Source: Methylacidimicrobium fagopyrum
GTDB lineage: Bacteria; Verrucomicrobiota; Verrucomicrobiia; Limisphaerales; UBA11358
Assembly: GCA_026225255.1 (NCBI GenBank)
Contig: JAMFSJ010000040.1
Location: 1-57,348, forward strand
Length of the DNA: 57,348 bases
Direction: 5' to 3'
The translations under genes were made by a program, and so were the position numbers. Under the pieces are notes generated by a model that saw nothing but the letters and a program-made list of their open reading frames with translations, was not told the origin of the DNA and ran no database searches. How positions within the stretch are numbered: the stretch's first letter is position 1; each line of letters begins with the position of its first letter. Positions 42,549-50,468 of the stretch are shown in pieces.

Positions 42549-43436
42549 ATGAACGAACCTATTTTGCAGCTCGATTTGCCCGGTATTAAAAAAGTCCGTA
42601 GTGGAAAAGTCCGCGAAGTCTATGACCTCGGCGACAGTTTTCTGCTCGTCGCGAGTGATCGCTTGTCCGCCTTCGACGTCGTGCTGCCCAACGGCATTCC
42701 GCGCAAAGGCGAAGTCCTCACGCAGGTCTCGCATTTCTGGTTCGAGAAATTTTCCTCGCTCGTGCCGAACCATTTGCTCGCCGGCGCGAATGATCCGTTG
42801 CCCGCGAACTTGCAACCGTTCGCCGCGCAGCTCGCCGGTCGTTCGATGATCGTGAAAAAGGCCAAGCCGCTCGCCATCGAGTGCATTGTGCGCGGTTATC
42901 TTTCCGGTAGCGGTTTAAAGGAATACAAAAAATCGCAGACCGTCTGCGGCATCCAATTGCCCGCTGGCCTGACCGAATCCGCTGAATTGCCGGAACCGAT
43001 TTTTACGCCGTCCACCAAAGCCGAAGCTGGCCACGACGAAAATATTTCGTTCGAAGAAGCGTGCAAGATCACCGGCACCGAAATCGCCACGCAGGCGCGC
43101 GACTTGAGCTTGAAGATCTACAAGGCGGGACGCGATTACGCCCGTCAACGTGGCATCATCATCGCCGACACGAAATTCGAGTTCGGCCTGTTCGAAGGCA
43201 AATTGATTTTGATCGACGAAGTATTGACGCCTGATTCCTCGCGCTTCTGGCCGGCTGATCAATACGTGCCCGGCAAAGGCCAGCCGAGCTTCGACAAACA
43301 GTTCGTCCGCGACTATCTCGAGACGCTCGACTGGGACAAAACGCCGCCGGGCCCGCAATTGCCCGCCGACGTCATCAACAAAACCAGCGCGAAATATCTG
43401 GAAGCGTATGAGAAGTTGACGGGTAAAAAGCTGTAA
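42549..43436 (+). CDS. purC: phosphoribosylaminoimidazole-succinocarboxamide synthase
   Basis: 295 residues, the eukaryote-like longer SAICAR synthase form. It joins CAIR with aspartate using ATP in purine synthesis. KVRSGKVREVYDLGDSFLLV is the ATP-binding strand, followed by SDRLSAFDVVLPNGIPRKGE, KPLAIECIVRGYLSGSGLKE (substrate site), FTPSTKAEAGHDENISFEE and FEFGLFEGKLILIDEVLTPD. All family motifs are in place. A strong terminator follows 15 bases after the stop. A divergent PurD-like ATP-grasp gene is in the window at 54271, but not in the same operon. Confidence 0.97.
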   Translation: MNEPILQLDLPGIKKVRSGKVREVYDLGDSFLLVASDRLSAFDVVLPNGIPRKGEVLTQVSHFWFEKFSSLVPNHLLAGANDPLPANLQPFAAQLAGRSMIVKKAKPLAIECIVRGYLSGSGLKEYKKSQTVCGIQLPAGLTESAELPEPIFTPSTKAEAGHDENISFEEACKITGTEIATQARDLSLKIYKAGRDYARQRGIIIADTKFEFGLFEGKLILIDEVLTPDSSRFWPADQYVPGKGQPSFDKQFVRDYLETLDWDKTPPGPQLPADVINKTSAKYLEAYEKLTGKKL

Positions 43437-43451
43437 GCAAATTTAACGGAC

Positions 43452-43482
43452 AAAGCCGCCAAGTTTCTTGGCGGCTTTTTTT
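43452..43482 (+). terminator. Rho-independent terminator of purC
   Basis: A perfect 12-bp stem, AAAGCCGCCAAG pairing with CTTGGCGGCTTT, closes a TTT loop and runs into a T-tract (seven T from 43476). The A-run on its left makes it usable from the reverse strand too, where the gene ending at 43529 converges. Confidence 0.95.
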
Positions 43483-43528
43483 ATTTTGAGTTTAAGTATG
43501 ATGGAATGAACTCTGGCGATCCGCTGGT

Positions 43529-44755
43529 TCACGCGAGATTTTCTTTGCCGTGATCTTCGTAGTGGGGCCAACCATATGCGCCTTCGCTGGCATCTTCCAC
43601 GCTGAGTTCGCAACGGGCAGTTTTTGGCAATGACTTGAAGGCGCCGCTGTTGCGGGCGGCTTTCAACGCGACGACCAGCGCATCACCCAGCCAGTTGACG
43701 AGGCGTTTTTCCTGTTCGATTTCCGTGATTTCATGGCGCTGACCTTGCGCGTCAATCACTGCGCCTTTGCCCTCGCCATGCTCGCAAGCTTCAATGAATT
43801 TACTCCAGCGCGGACGTTTGAGGCGGGCCAATTCAGGATGCGTCCAAGTGCCGTCCGGTTCGAACTTTGACCGGGTATCAAACTGGATCACGACTTCTGG
43901 ATTTTCGAACGAAAAAAATCCAAGACCGATGCCGGAAACAACCTCGCCGGACTGCTGCTGACTCAAAAATTTCTTCAAGCCCTTGTCAATCAACGCGACG
44001 ATATCCGCCACATCTTTGCGTAAATCCAATACGGGAATTTTTTTCGTGGCCCGACGACTGCGCGGTGCCTTGTAAGTAAACTCGTGAGTTTGTCCCCAGC
44101 CGTCCACGCTACGGAGACAGGCATCGCCTTTGTCGTCGTAAATGGCATCGACGATTTTATAGACCCAGTCTTTTGGATTCGCGCTGCCCCCGCTGATGCC
44201 ATCGGCCAGCAAAACTTGAATAATTCGCCCGGCCGCGTCGTGACGGAACAAGCGAAGGTGGGTTGCCGAATCACGATATTGAACCGAAAATATCGGTCGG
44301 CCATTTTCAAGGTAGTGCGAATTGATTCTATCCGGCCGCTCGAAGGCCCCGGTTGTCTTATTGGTAGTGACCTTTGTCGCGTCAATGCGTTCGGCGTGAT
44401 ATTCCCAAATGGTTTCGCCCACGTTGACCTCGTTCCGCCAGCGTTCAATCACTTTTCGACCGTCGGCATCCAATCCGTAACGAACTACCTTTGCCTCCGG
44501 GCCGGGATCAGTTTTCAGGCGGCGTCCTCCTCGCTGGCCGCCCAGCAAAGAATGTGACGGGTCAATATCATGGCATGGAAAAGTGTAGATCCCCCAGGTT
44601 TTTACTTGAGCCAGTGTGGCCGACTGGAGCTGTGCGTGGCGGGCTGGGATTTCGGCATAGCGCCTACTGAATTCAGGGAATCGTTGTAGCCAGGGTGTAA
44701 AAGCGGCCTTGACGGCGTCCCAATCAATCTCAAGGGAGGGAAGTTGGGTGGACAC
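43529..44755 (-). CDS. hypothetical protein, 408 aa
   Basis: A soluble protein with no signal peptide. The N-terminal part is helical (WDAVKAAFTPWLQRFPEFSR); the middle (about 90-230) is beta-rich with repeating Tyr/Asp-Gly turns (VVRYGLDADGRKVIERWRNE, LRLFRHDAAGRIIQVLLADG) recalling YD-repeat-like strands; the C-terminal half is charged (VLDLRKDVADIVALIDKGLKKFL, HEITEIEQEKRLVNWLGDAL). I recognise no domain. The YD-like pattern and C-terminal helices might suit an immunity or polymorphic-toxin relative, but there is no toxin gene here. Convergent with purC across the shared terminator. Confidence 0.7.
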   Translation of the reverse strand: MSTQLPSLEIDWDAVKAAFTPWLQRFPEFSRRYAEIPARHAQLQSATLAQVKTWGIYTFPCHDIDPSHSLLGGQRGGRRLKTDPGPEAKVVRYGLDADGRKVIERWRNEVNVGETIWEYHAERIDATKVTTNKTTGAFERPDRINSHYLENGRPIFSVQYRDSATHLRLFRHDAAGRIIQVLLADGISGGSANPKDWVYKIVDAIYDDKGDACLRSVDGWGQTHEFTYKAPRSRRATKKIPVLDLRKDVADIVALIDKGLKKFLSQQQSGEVVSGIGLGFFSFENPEVVIQFDTRSKFEPDGTWTHPELARLKRPRWSKFIEACEHGEGKGAVIDAQGQRHEITEIEQEKRLVNWLGDALVVALKAARNSGAFKSLPKTARCELSVEDASEGAYGWPHYEDHGKENLA

Positions 44756-44945
44756 GCAAAAATCTTAATGGCCGATTTCAGACGGTCAATAAAAGAAAAA
44801 CGAACAAACTTTTATTTGTCTGCCTTAGTTTTTTACCATCACCGACACCATGCGATTTAATCGTGCAGAACTGCGTCGGCGTTTTTTTTGCAGAAAACCT
44901 TGATTCATTTTCGCGCCGCCTTTTCTTCTGTGTTAAAGTCATTCT

Positions 44946-46022
44946 GTGCCACCAGAGAAATTGATTTCCGCCCATCGCGGCGCGGCGAATAATCCGCCGA
45001 ACCGGTTCGAGAAAATTTTTCTCGAGCCGGACGCGGATTGGAATCCTGATGATGAAGAGGGTGGCCGTCCGCCCGGACCTCGCACGCAATTTTTCAAGGA
45101 TCACAGCCAGAGCGTCATCAGCCGCAACGACAGCCCGGATGTCGGGTTTGGCGCGAGTTTGAATCCCTATCGCGGCTGCGAACATGGTTGCATTTATTGT
45201 TATGCGCGGCCGACGCATGAATTTCTCGGTTTTTCCGCCGGCCTGGATTTTGAGAGCAAAATCATGGTCAAGGAGGACGCGCCGGAGTTATTGCGCCGGG
45301 AATTGTCGTCACCGAAATGGTCGCCGCAGGTCATCTTTCTGAGCGGCGTGACGGATTGTTATCAGCCGGTGGAACGGAAATTAAAACTGACGCGCCGTTG
45401 CTTGGAAGTGTTGGCGGAATTTCGTAATCCGGTCTTCATCGTCACCAAAAACCAGCTCGTCACGCGGGACATTGATCTGCTGGCGGAACTGGCGCGGCAT
45501 CGGGCGGTGGGCGTTTTCCTTTCCATCACGACGCTGGACAGCGAATTGCGGCAGATCATGGAACCGCGCACGTCGCCGCCGACCGCCCGTTTGGCGGCGT
45601 TGCGGGAACTGGCCAGCGCCGGAATTCCCGTGGGCGTGAACGTCGCGCCCATCATTCCCGGCCTCACGGATCACGAAATGCCCGCGATCCTCAAGGCGGC
45701 GGCGGAAGCGGGCGCAACTTCCGCCGGGTATACCGTGGTGCGGCTGCCGTATGCGGTCGCGCCGTTATTCGAGCAATGGCTGGAAACGCATTTTCCGGGC
45801 CGTAAAGAAAAGGTGTTGAACCGGCTGCGGGCGATGCACGGCGGTAAATTGTATGATGCGCAATGGGGCAAACGTTTTAGCGGCGAGGGGATTTTTGCCG
45901 AGCAGATCGCGCAAATGTTTGAAGTGGCGCGGCGCAAGGCGGGCATCAAGCAGGAAGACGGCGAACTTTCCACGGCGGCGTTTCGGCGCCCGGGCGGCGC
46001 GCAATTATCTTTGTTTCCCTGA
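44946..46022 (+). CDS. PA0069-family radical SAM protein
   Basis: 358 residues from a GTG start. A conserved opening, SVISRNDSPDVGFGASLNPY, precedes the radical SAM cluster motif RGCEHGCIYCYARPTHEF (C-x3-C-x2-C). Then come VIFLSGVTDCYQPVERKLKL, PVFIVTKNQLVTRDIDLLAE, VFLSITTLDSELRQIMEPRT and GVNVAPIIPGLTD, which identify the PA0069/spore-photoproduct-lyase-like group of unknown substrate. It should bind a 4Fe-4S cluster and SAM. No neighbouring gene gives a pathway clue. It is followed by a cluster of hairpin-forming repeats. Confidence 0.93.
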   Translation: MPPEKLISAHRGAANNPPNRFEKIFLEPDADWNPDDEEGGRPPGPRTQFFKDHSQSVISRNDSPDVGFGASLNPYRGCEHGCIYCYARPTHEFLGFSAGLDFESKIMVKEDAPELLRRELSSPKWSPQVIFLSGVTDCYQPVERKLKLTRRCLEVLAEFRNPVFIVTKNQLVTRDIDLLAELARHRAVGVFLSITTLDSELRQIMEPRTSPPTARLAALRELASAGIPVGVNVAPIIPGLTDHEMPAILKAAAEAGATSAGYTVVRLPYAVAPLFEQWLETHFPGRKEKVLNRLRAMHGGKLYDAQWGKRFSGEGIFAEQIAQMFEVARRKAGIKQEDGELSTAAFRRPGGAQLSLFP

Positions 46023-46025
46023 TTT

Positions 46026-46276
46026 AGGGTGCGTGGACATGTCCGCACCCTTGAAATTAGACCACCACTCCGATCGCGGAGCGACTCTGGAAATTAGCCC
46101 GGCACAGCGTGCGGGGTTCAGCGTCCGAACAAAACCCGTCCCGGCGGGACGGTGGAGAATCAAACTCCGGCTTCCATCGTGCTTTCAACACGAGATTGGT
46201 TTGCGAATTAAGACCAGCCACTTCGTAGCTGGCTAATTTCCATTGTTCCTCTGGGACAAAAACACGTGATAATTTT
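46026..46276. repeat. cluster of short palindromes between radical SAM and fRMsr genes
   Basis: Several hairpins stand close together: GGGTGCG/CGCACCC arms at 46027-46050 around a GACATGTC palindrome; CCCGGCAC/GTGCGGGG near 46098; CCCGTCCCGGCGGGACGG near 46136; and AGACCAGCCACT/AGCTGGCT arms near 46211. The TCGCGGAGCGACTCTGGAAA start and the AATTAGCCCGGCA stretch are of the kind that recurs between genes in Verrucomicrobiota genomes. The first hairpin may terminate the radical SAM transcript, but lacks a T-tract. Confidence 0.5.
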
Positions 46277-46762
46277 CTATTCCGAAGCGGCAAGCAAAAC
46301 GGCGGCAAGCTTTTCCAATCCCACCTGATCATCCGCATCAAAGCGATTGATCTGCGGGCTGTCTAGATCGAGCACGCCGAGCAACTGACCGTTTTTTACC
46401 AGCGGCACGACGATTTCGGAATTGGAAGCGGCATCGCACGCGATGTGCCCGGGAAATTCATGGACGTTTGGCACGAGCACCGTTTTGCGCGTAGCCGCCG
46501 CGGTGCCGCAGACGCCTTTGCCCAATTGAATCCGCACGCACGCGGGCTTGCCTTGAAACGGGCCGAGCACAAGCTGATTGTCCACGAGCCGATAAAATCC
46601 CGCCCAATTCAAATCTGGCAGTGAATGCCAGAGCAACGCCGTTGTGTTCGCGCAGTTCGCAATGAAGTCGCGTTCGCCATGCAGCAACGCGCGGAGTTGT
46701 GATTCCAAAGCGGTGTAAGTCCCGGCTTTGTCAGCGGCATCCAACGGCTTGAGTTCGAACAT
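46277..46762 (-). CDS. msrC: free methionine-(R)-sulfoxide reductase (GAF domain)
   Basis: 161 residues from the ATG giving MFELKPLD; an upstream start would add 13 residues of poor conservation. A single GAF domain with ESQLRALLHGERDFIANCAN, LPDLNWAGFYRL, CVRIQLGKGVCGTAAA and VLVPNVHEFPGHIACDA carries the three cysteines of fRMsr: one after the PACVRI strand, one in GKGVCG and one in HIACDA. It reduces free Met-R-sulfoxide via a disulfide relay and thioredoxin. EIVVPLVKNGQLLGVLDLDS is the standard end. Size fits the family. Confidence 0.9.
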   Translation of the reverse strand: MFELKPLDAADKAGTYTALESQLRALLHGERDFIANCANTTALLWHSLPDLNWAGFYRLVDNQLVLGPFQGKPACVRIQLGKGVCGTAAATRKTVLVPNVHEFPGHIACDAASNSEIVVPLVKNGQLLGVLDLDSPQINRFDADDQVGLEKLAAVLLAASE

Positions 46763-46865
46763 GGTGGCAATTTGCGGCGGACATTTGTGGGCGTCGATCA
46801 AAAACAGCGGGGTCGCATCGGATCATTTTATTCGACCGACCCAACTGGTTTTTGGGAGAAATATT

Positions 46866-47237
46866 TTACTTGGTCTGGCTGGCCAGCATGAAAACGCGCG
46901 GGCCGCGCGGAGTTTCCAGTTGATGCAGCTTTTCTTCGGCGGTTTGCGGCACGGCCAGTCCGTCAGCGGTTTTGTCGTTCACCGGGCGGCCGTTCACCAG
47001 CAACATATAAGTGTGCGTGCGTCCACCGGGAAGGTCGGAAAGGGTGACTTGCCAGACGCCCGACACACGGTCGCGCTTCAACGCCACGCGCTGCCAATCG
47101 TTGAATGAACCCGCGACTTCGACGCGCACCGGCATGGGACCGCCGGGTTGTTCGGGTTGCCAGCGGAAAATTTTAGCGAAAGTGGCCGAGCGTTTGAGGG
47201 TCGTATTTATTTCAGCAGCGTGAATCGGGTGCGACAT
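46866..47237 (-). CDS. CBM48-like glycogen-binding domain protein
   Basis: 123 residues containing one early-set/AMPK beta-type domain: PVRVEVAGSFNDWQRVALKR, WQVTLSDLPGGRTHTYMLLV and NGRPVNDKTADG, with the aromatic residues that hold alpha-glucan in this fold (Trp in SFNDW and in WQV). Free-standing domains occur as partners of glycogen or kinase enzymes. It lies 103 bases upstream of msrC on the same strand. It starts at an ATG with a hydrophilic N-terminus, so it is cytoplasmic. Target unknown. Confidence 0.85.
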   Translation of the reverse strand: MSHPIHAAEINTTLKRSATFAKIFRWQPEQPGGPMPVRVEVAGSFNDWQRVALKRDRVSGVWQVTLSDLPGGRTHTYMLLVNGRPVNDKTADGLAVPQTAEEKLHQLETPRGPRVFMLASQTK

Positions 47238-47498
47238 AATTAAATTGCGCGTCGGCCAGTCCGGTTAGCCGATAAATCAGCGCGCCAAAAAAATACACAG
47301 AATCAAATGAAGTGCAAGTTTCCCGCTTTTGACCCTGGGGCGGCAGTGAAATGAGCGTCAGAAATTCAACGGTGATTGATTCGCACGTTGATGGTTCGCG
47401 TCGTCATGGCTATGATGGGCGGATGCTAAACATTTCATCCAGCGTCGCGTCGGATTATTTTATTCGCTGAAACGCATGATTCAATTCACTCGTCAATT

Positions 47499-48551
47499 AT
47501 GAGCCTGACCAAGCTCGGCTGGGATGCGGAGCGCGATCAACAGTTCGCGCCGTATCTTGCGAAGGGTTTTTTCCCCGCGCGCGTCGCGGTGGAAGACAAA
47601 CATTTTTATCGGGTTTGGACGTTGGAGGCGGAACTCACCGCGCAGATCACCGGCAAAGCGATGCACGAAACGCGCGGCGATCATTCCAAGTTGCCGAAGG
47701 TCGGCGATTGGGTGGCTGTGAAACGCGTGCCGAATGAAGAAAAGGTCATGATTCAGGCCATTCTGCCGCGGCGCACGCAAATCACCCGCAAGACCAGTGG
47801 ACGCAATACTAGCGCGCAAATTCTGGCCACGAATATTGAAACGGTTTTCCTCGTGACCGCCGCCGACCCGACGTTCAACGCCGCGCGCTTGGAACGAATG
47901 CTCGTCATGGGGCACGACAGCGGCGCGCGTCCCGTGATCATTCTCAACAAGATTGATTTGTGCGATAACCTCGAAGCCAAGCTGGCGGAGGCGCAGCGCG
48001 TGGCGGGCGATACGTTGGTGCTCGCGGTTTGTGCGCTCACCCGGCGCGGTATAAAAAGCATGGCGGAGCTCATCAAGCCCGGCGACACCGTCGCCTTCAT
48101 CGGCACTTCCGGCGTTGGCAAATCCAGCCTCATCAACCGGCTTTACGGCGAAGATCTGATGCCGACCATCGAGGTGCGCGCGCAGGATTCCAAAGGTCGG
48201 CACACGACGTCGTGGCGCGAAATGATTTTTCTGCCGAAAGGCGGCGTGGTCATTGACACGCCCGGCATGCGGGAATTTCATCTCTGGGGAATCAGCGAAG
48301 GCGCGAAGGAAACGTTTCCCGAAATCGAAGCGCTTTCGCTCGGTTGCCATTTTCGCGATTGCACCCACACGAAAGAAAAAAATTGCGCGGTGCTCGCCGC
48401 GCTCACAGCCAACACGTTGACGCGTGAACGCTACGACAGCTTTGTCAAACTGCAACACGAAGTCAGCTATCTGCGCGAAGCGGAAAAACGCGCCGGTTGG
48501 CAGGATCGCAAAAAGAGCGACCGCGTGGCGCATCGGGTGTTTAATCGGTAG
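47499..48551 (+). CDS. rsgA: ribosome small-subunit GTPase A
   Basis: 350 residues. A circularly permuted GTPase that assists late maturation of the 30S subunit. An OB-type N-terminus (KVGDWVAVKRVP) precedes the permuted G domain: G4 ILNKIDLCDN near 149, G1 FIGTSGVGKSSLINRLYG near 201, switch THTTSW-like segment GRHTTSWREM, G3 IDTPGMREFHLWG near 252. The C-terminal zinc site LGCHFRDCTHTKEKNCAV follows. All motifs and the order are diagnostic. The preceding 261 bases hold no gene. Next gene downstream is dus. Confidence 0.96.
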   Translation: MSLTKLGWDAERDQQFAPYLAKGFFPARVAVEDKHFYRVWTLEAELTAQITGKAMHETRGDHSKLPKVGDWVAVKRVPNEEKVMIQAILPRRTQITRKTSGRNTSAQILATNIETVFLVTAADPTFNAARLERMLVMGHDSGARPVIILNKIDLCDNLEAKLAEAQRVAGDTLVLAVCALTRRGIKSMAELIKPGDTVAFIGTSGVGKSSLINRLYGEDLMPTIEVRAQDSKGRHTTSWREMIFLPKGGVVIDTPGMREFHLWGISEGAKETFPEIEALSLGCHFRDCTHTKEKNCAVLAALTANTLTRERYDSFVKLQHEVSYLREAEKRAGWQDRKKSDRVAHRVFNR

Positions 48552-48656
48552 GATAGAATTTCCAGATCGGCGCTCCGTCCGAATTTTTCTCTTTCGCGTA
48601 TTTCGCGGTTAAACTGGTTTTGTTTTTTAGGTTAACCCCATCTAACATAGCCAGAC

Positions 48657-49685
48657 GTGACTCCATCCGAAACATTTTCAAACCTGCTCCGCTCGCCCGC
48701 GCCGGTGCTGTCGCTCGCACCGATGCAGGACGTGACCACGCTGTCGTTCATGCGTGTCATCGCGCGTTACGGCGGGCCGGAAGTTTATTGGACGGAATTC
48801 TTCCGCGTGCACGATGTTTCACGACCGGAAAAATGGATTCTCGATTCCATCACGAAAAACCCAACCGGTCGACCCGTCGTCGCGCAGTTGATTGGTAACG
48901 ACATTCCGGCGCTCATCCGCACGGCGAAGGAATTGCAGCATTATCCCATCGCTGCGATTGATCTGAACCTCGGCTGTCCCGCACCGATCGTTTATCGCAA
49001 ATGCGCCGGCGGCGGACTCTTGCGTGAACCGCAACGCGTGGACGCCATCCTTGGCGTCTTGCGCGACGCGGTGACGATTCCGTTCACTGTGAAAACACGC
49101 CTCGGTTTCGAGTCACCTGCCGAATTTGAAGCGCTCCTGAAAATTTTCGCCAAGCATCCGATTGACCTGCTTACTGTCCATGCGCGCACCGTGTTGCAAA
49201 TGTATCGGCCGGGCGTGCGTTATGATTTGATCGCCCAAGCCGCGCGCGAATTAAAATGTCCGGTTTTCGCGAACGGCAATGTTTACAGCGCGACGCAAGC
49301 GCAGCAATTATTGACTGAAACCGATGCGCACGGCCTGATGATCGGTCGCGGCGCGATCCGTAATCCGTGGTTGTTCGATCAAATCCGCGCCCAACTTCGG
49401 GGCGAAAAAATCAAATTGCCGACCGGTCGCGACGTGTTGGCTTACATCCACGAATTGTGGGACAACGAAATCTCGCCCGACATAAAAGAACTCTCGCAAG
49501 TGCAACGGATGAAAAAGTTCATGAACTTTATTGGCGAAGGTATTTCGTCGCCAACCGAGTTCTTGCATGCCATCCGTCGCGTGGAAACGACCGTTGAATT
49601 CTGGCGCATCTGCGAAGAGTTTTTGAGCCACGATCAGCCGATGAATCTGGAGCCACCGGCTATTGTGGAAAGGGCTATTGAGTAG
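48657..49685 (+). CDS. dus: tRNA-dihydrouridine synthase
   Basis: 342 residues from a GTG start, FMN-dependent reduction of uridines in tRNA. VLSLAPMQDVTTLSFMRVIA is the FMN-binding start, PVVAQLIGNDIPALI follows, DLNLGCPAPIVYRKCAGGGL carries the catalytic Cys loop, VKTRLGFESPAEFEALLKIF and LTVHARTVLQMYRP bind FMN and tRNA, and VFANGNVYSATQAQQLL with LMIGRGAIRNPWLFDQIRAQ closes the TIM barrel. A helical C-terminal domain (RMKKFMNFIGEGI) completes it. I cannot tell which Dus subtype; the YGGPEVYWTEFFRVHD region is DusC/DusA-like. Confidence 0.92.
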   Translation: MTPSETFSNLLRSPAPVLSLAPMQDVTTLSFMRVIARYGGPEVYWTEFFRVHDVSRPEKWILDSITKNPTGRPVVAQLIGNDIPALIRTAKELQHYPIAAIDLNLGCPAPIVYRKCAGGGLLREPQRVDAILGVLRDAVTIPFTVKTRLGFESPAEFEALLKIFAKHPIDLLTVHARTVLQMYRPGVRYDLIAQAARELKCPVFANGNVYSATQAQQLLTETDAHGLMIGRGAIRNPWLFDQIRAQLRGEKIKLPTGRDVLAYIHELWDNEISPDIKELSQVQRMKKFMNFIGEGISSPTEFLHAIRRVETTVEFWRICEEFLSHDQPMNLEPPAIVERAIE

Positions 49686-49742
49686 CCCAACAGAAGTTTT
49701 GAATTTTGACCTTTTAGTTGTTAGTCGTAAGATGCCTCAAGG

Positions 49743-50465
49743 ATGAAATTTCTGACTTGCATCACTTTGAGCTGCTGCCTGCTTCTGATAAAAATGCCAG
49801 CGTGGGCGCAGGATTTGAATTTGGTTTTTCCAACGCCGCCGATGCAATCGCAACCGTGGGTGCCACTAGCCACAAACTTGCCAATCGCGCTGCAAAACTC
49901 AGTGAACATTTTATTTCAAACTGGCCTCGCGGATCCAAGAAGCTGTGATTATCGGGAAATAGAGGTGGTGGCAGGAAATCTTTGGACCGCATCAGGAAAA
50001 ATAATAAAAACGCATGGCTGGGTTATTCCAACAACAAATGGAACATATTCTAATTTTGCGATTGGTTGGAACGGTTTGATTTATCAACTTGTATCGGTGG
50101 GAAATCCGAAAAATGCAGAGAATGATGCCTATGCCATGATTCAAGCTACGGCAGGACATGATTTGCATGGCCAAGCTTTCGTCACTGAAGATTATGGGTT
50201 AAACACACAGTGGTTGACTCCGCTGAAAGCTGTCATAATCCTTCGTTTTGCCTCGGCAAAACTCGCCAATGAGTGTGCTCGAACTCTCGGCCATGATGAT
50301 CCCTTTCTTATGCTAGCCACCGACCGCCTCTGGACCGTTTTTGATCGGACAACGTGTGCTCATGCGCGTGGTGATGATGAATTGGCATATGCAACGGCTA
50401 CTAATTTGGAGCAAGCCTGTAAAATCTGTGAAATTGAAGCCAAGGCTCGAGGGTTTGAATTTTAA
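49743..50465 (+). CDS. secreted hypothetical protein, 240 aa
   Basis: A clear signal peptide (LTCITLSCCLLLIKMPAWAQ, cleavage after WAQ) makes this an exported protein. The mature part is of mixed composition with PPMQSQPWVPLATNLPIALQ, AIGWNGLIYQLVSVGNPKNA and TAGHDLHGQAFVTEDYGLNT; the Ala/Thr/Asn-rich body suggests a beta-rich fold. No domain is recognised. The following reading frame starts 3 bases after this stop, so the two are co-translated or once formed one unit. Function unknown. Confidence 0.7.
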   Translation: MKFLTCITLSCCLLLIKMPAWAQDLNLVFPTPPMQSQPWVPLATNLPIALQNSVNILFQTGLADPRSCDYREIEVVAGNLWTASGKIIKTHGWVIPTTNGTYSNFAIGWNGLIYQLVSVGNPKNAENDAYAMIQATAGHDLHGQAFVTEDYGLNTQWLTPLKAVIILRFASAKLANECARTLGHDDPFLMLATDRLWTVFDRTTCAHARGDDELAYATATNLEQACKICEIEAKARGFEF

Positions 50466-50468
50466 CCA

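Noticed and set aside
47493..48533. 346-codon open frame on the reverse strand
   Set aside because: It lies entirely over rsgA, whose motifs are certain; the antisense product has no recognisable domain and His/Arg-rich composition typical of a GC-bias shadow.
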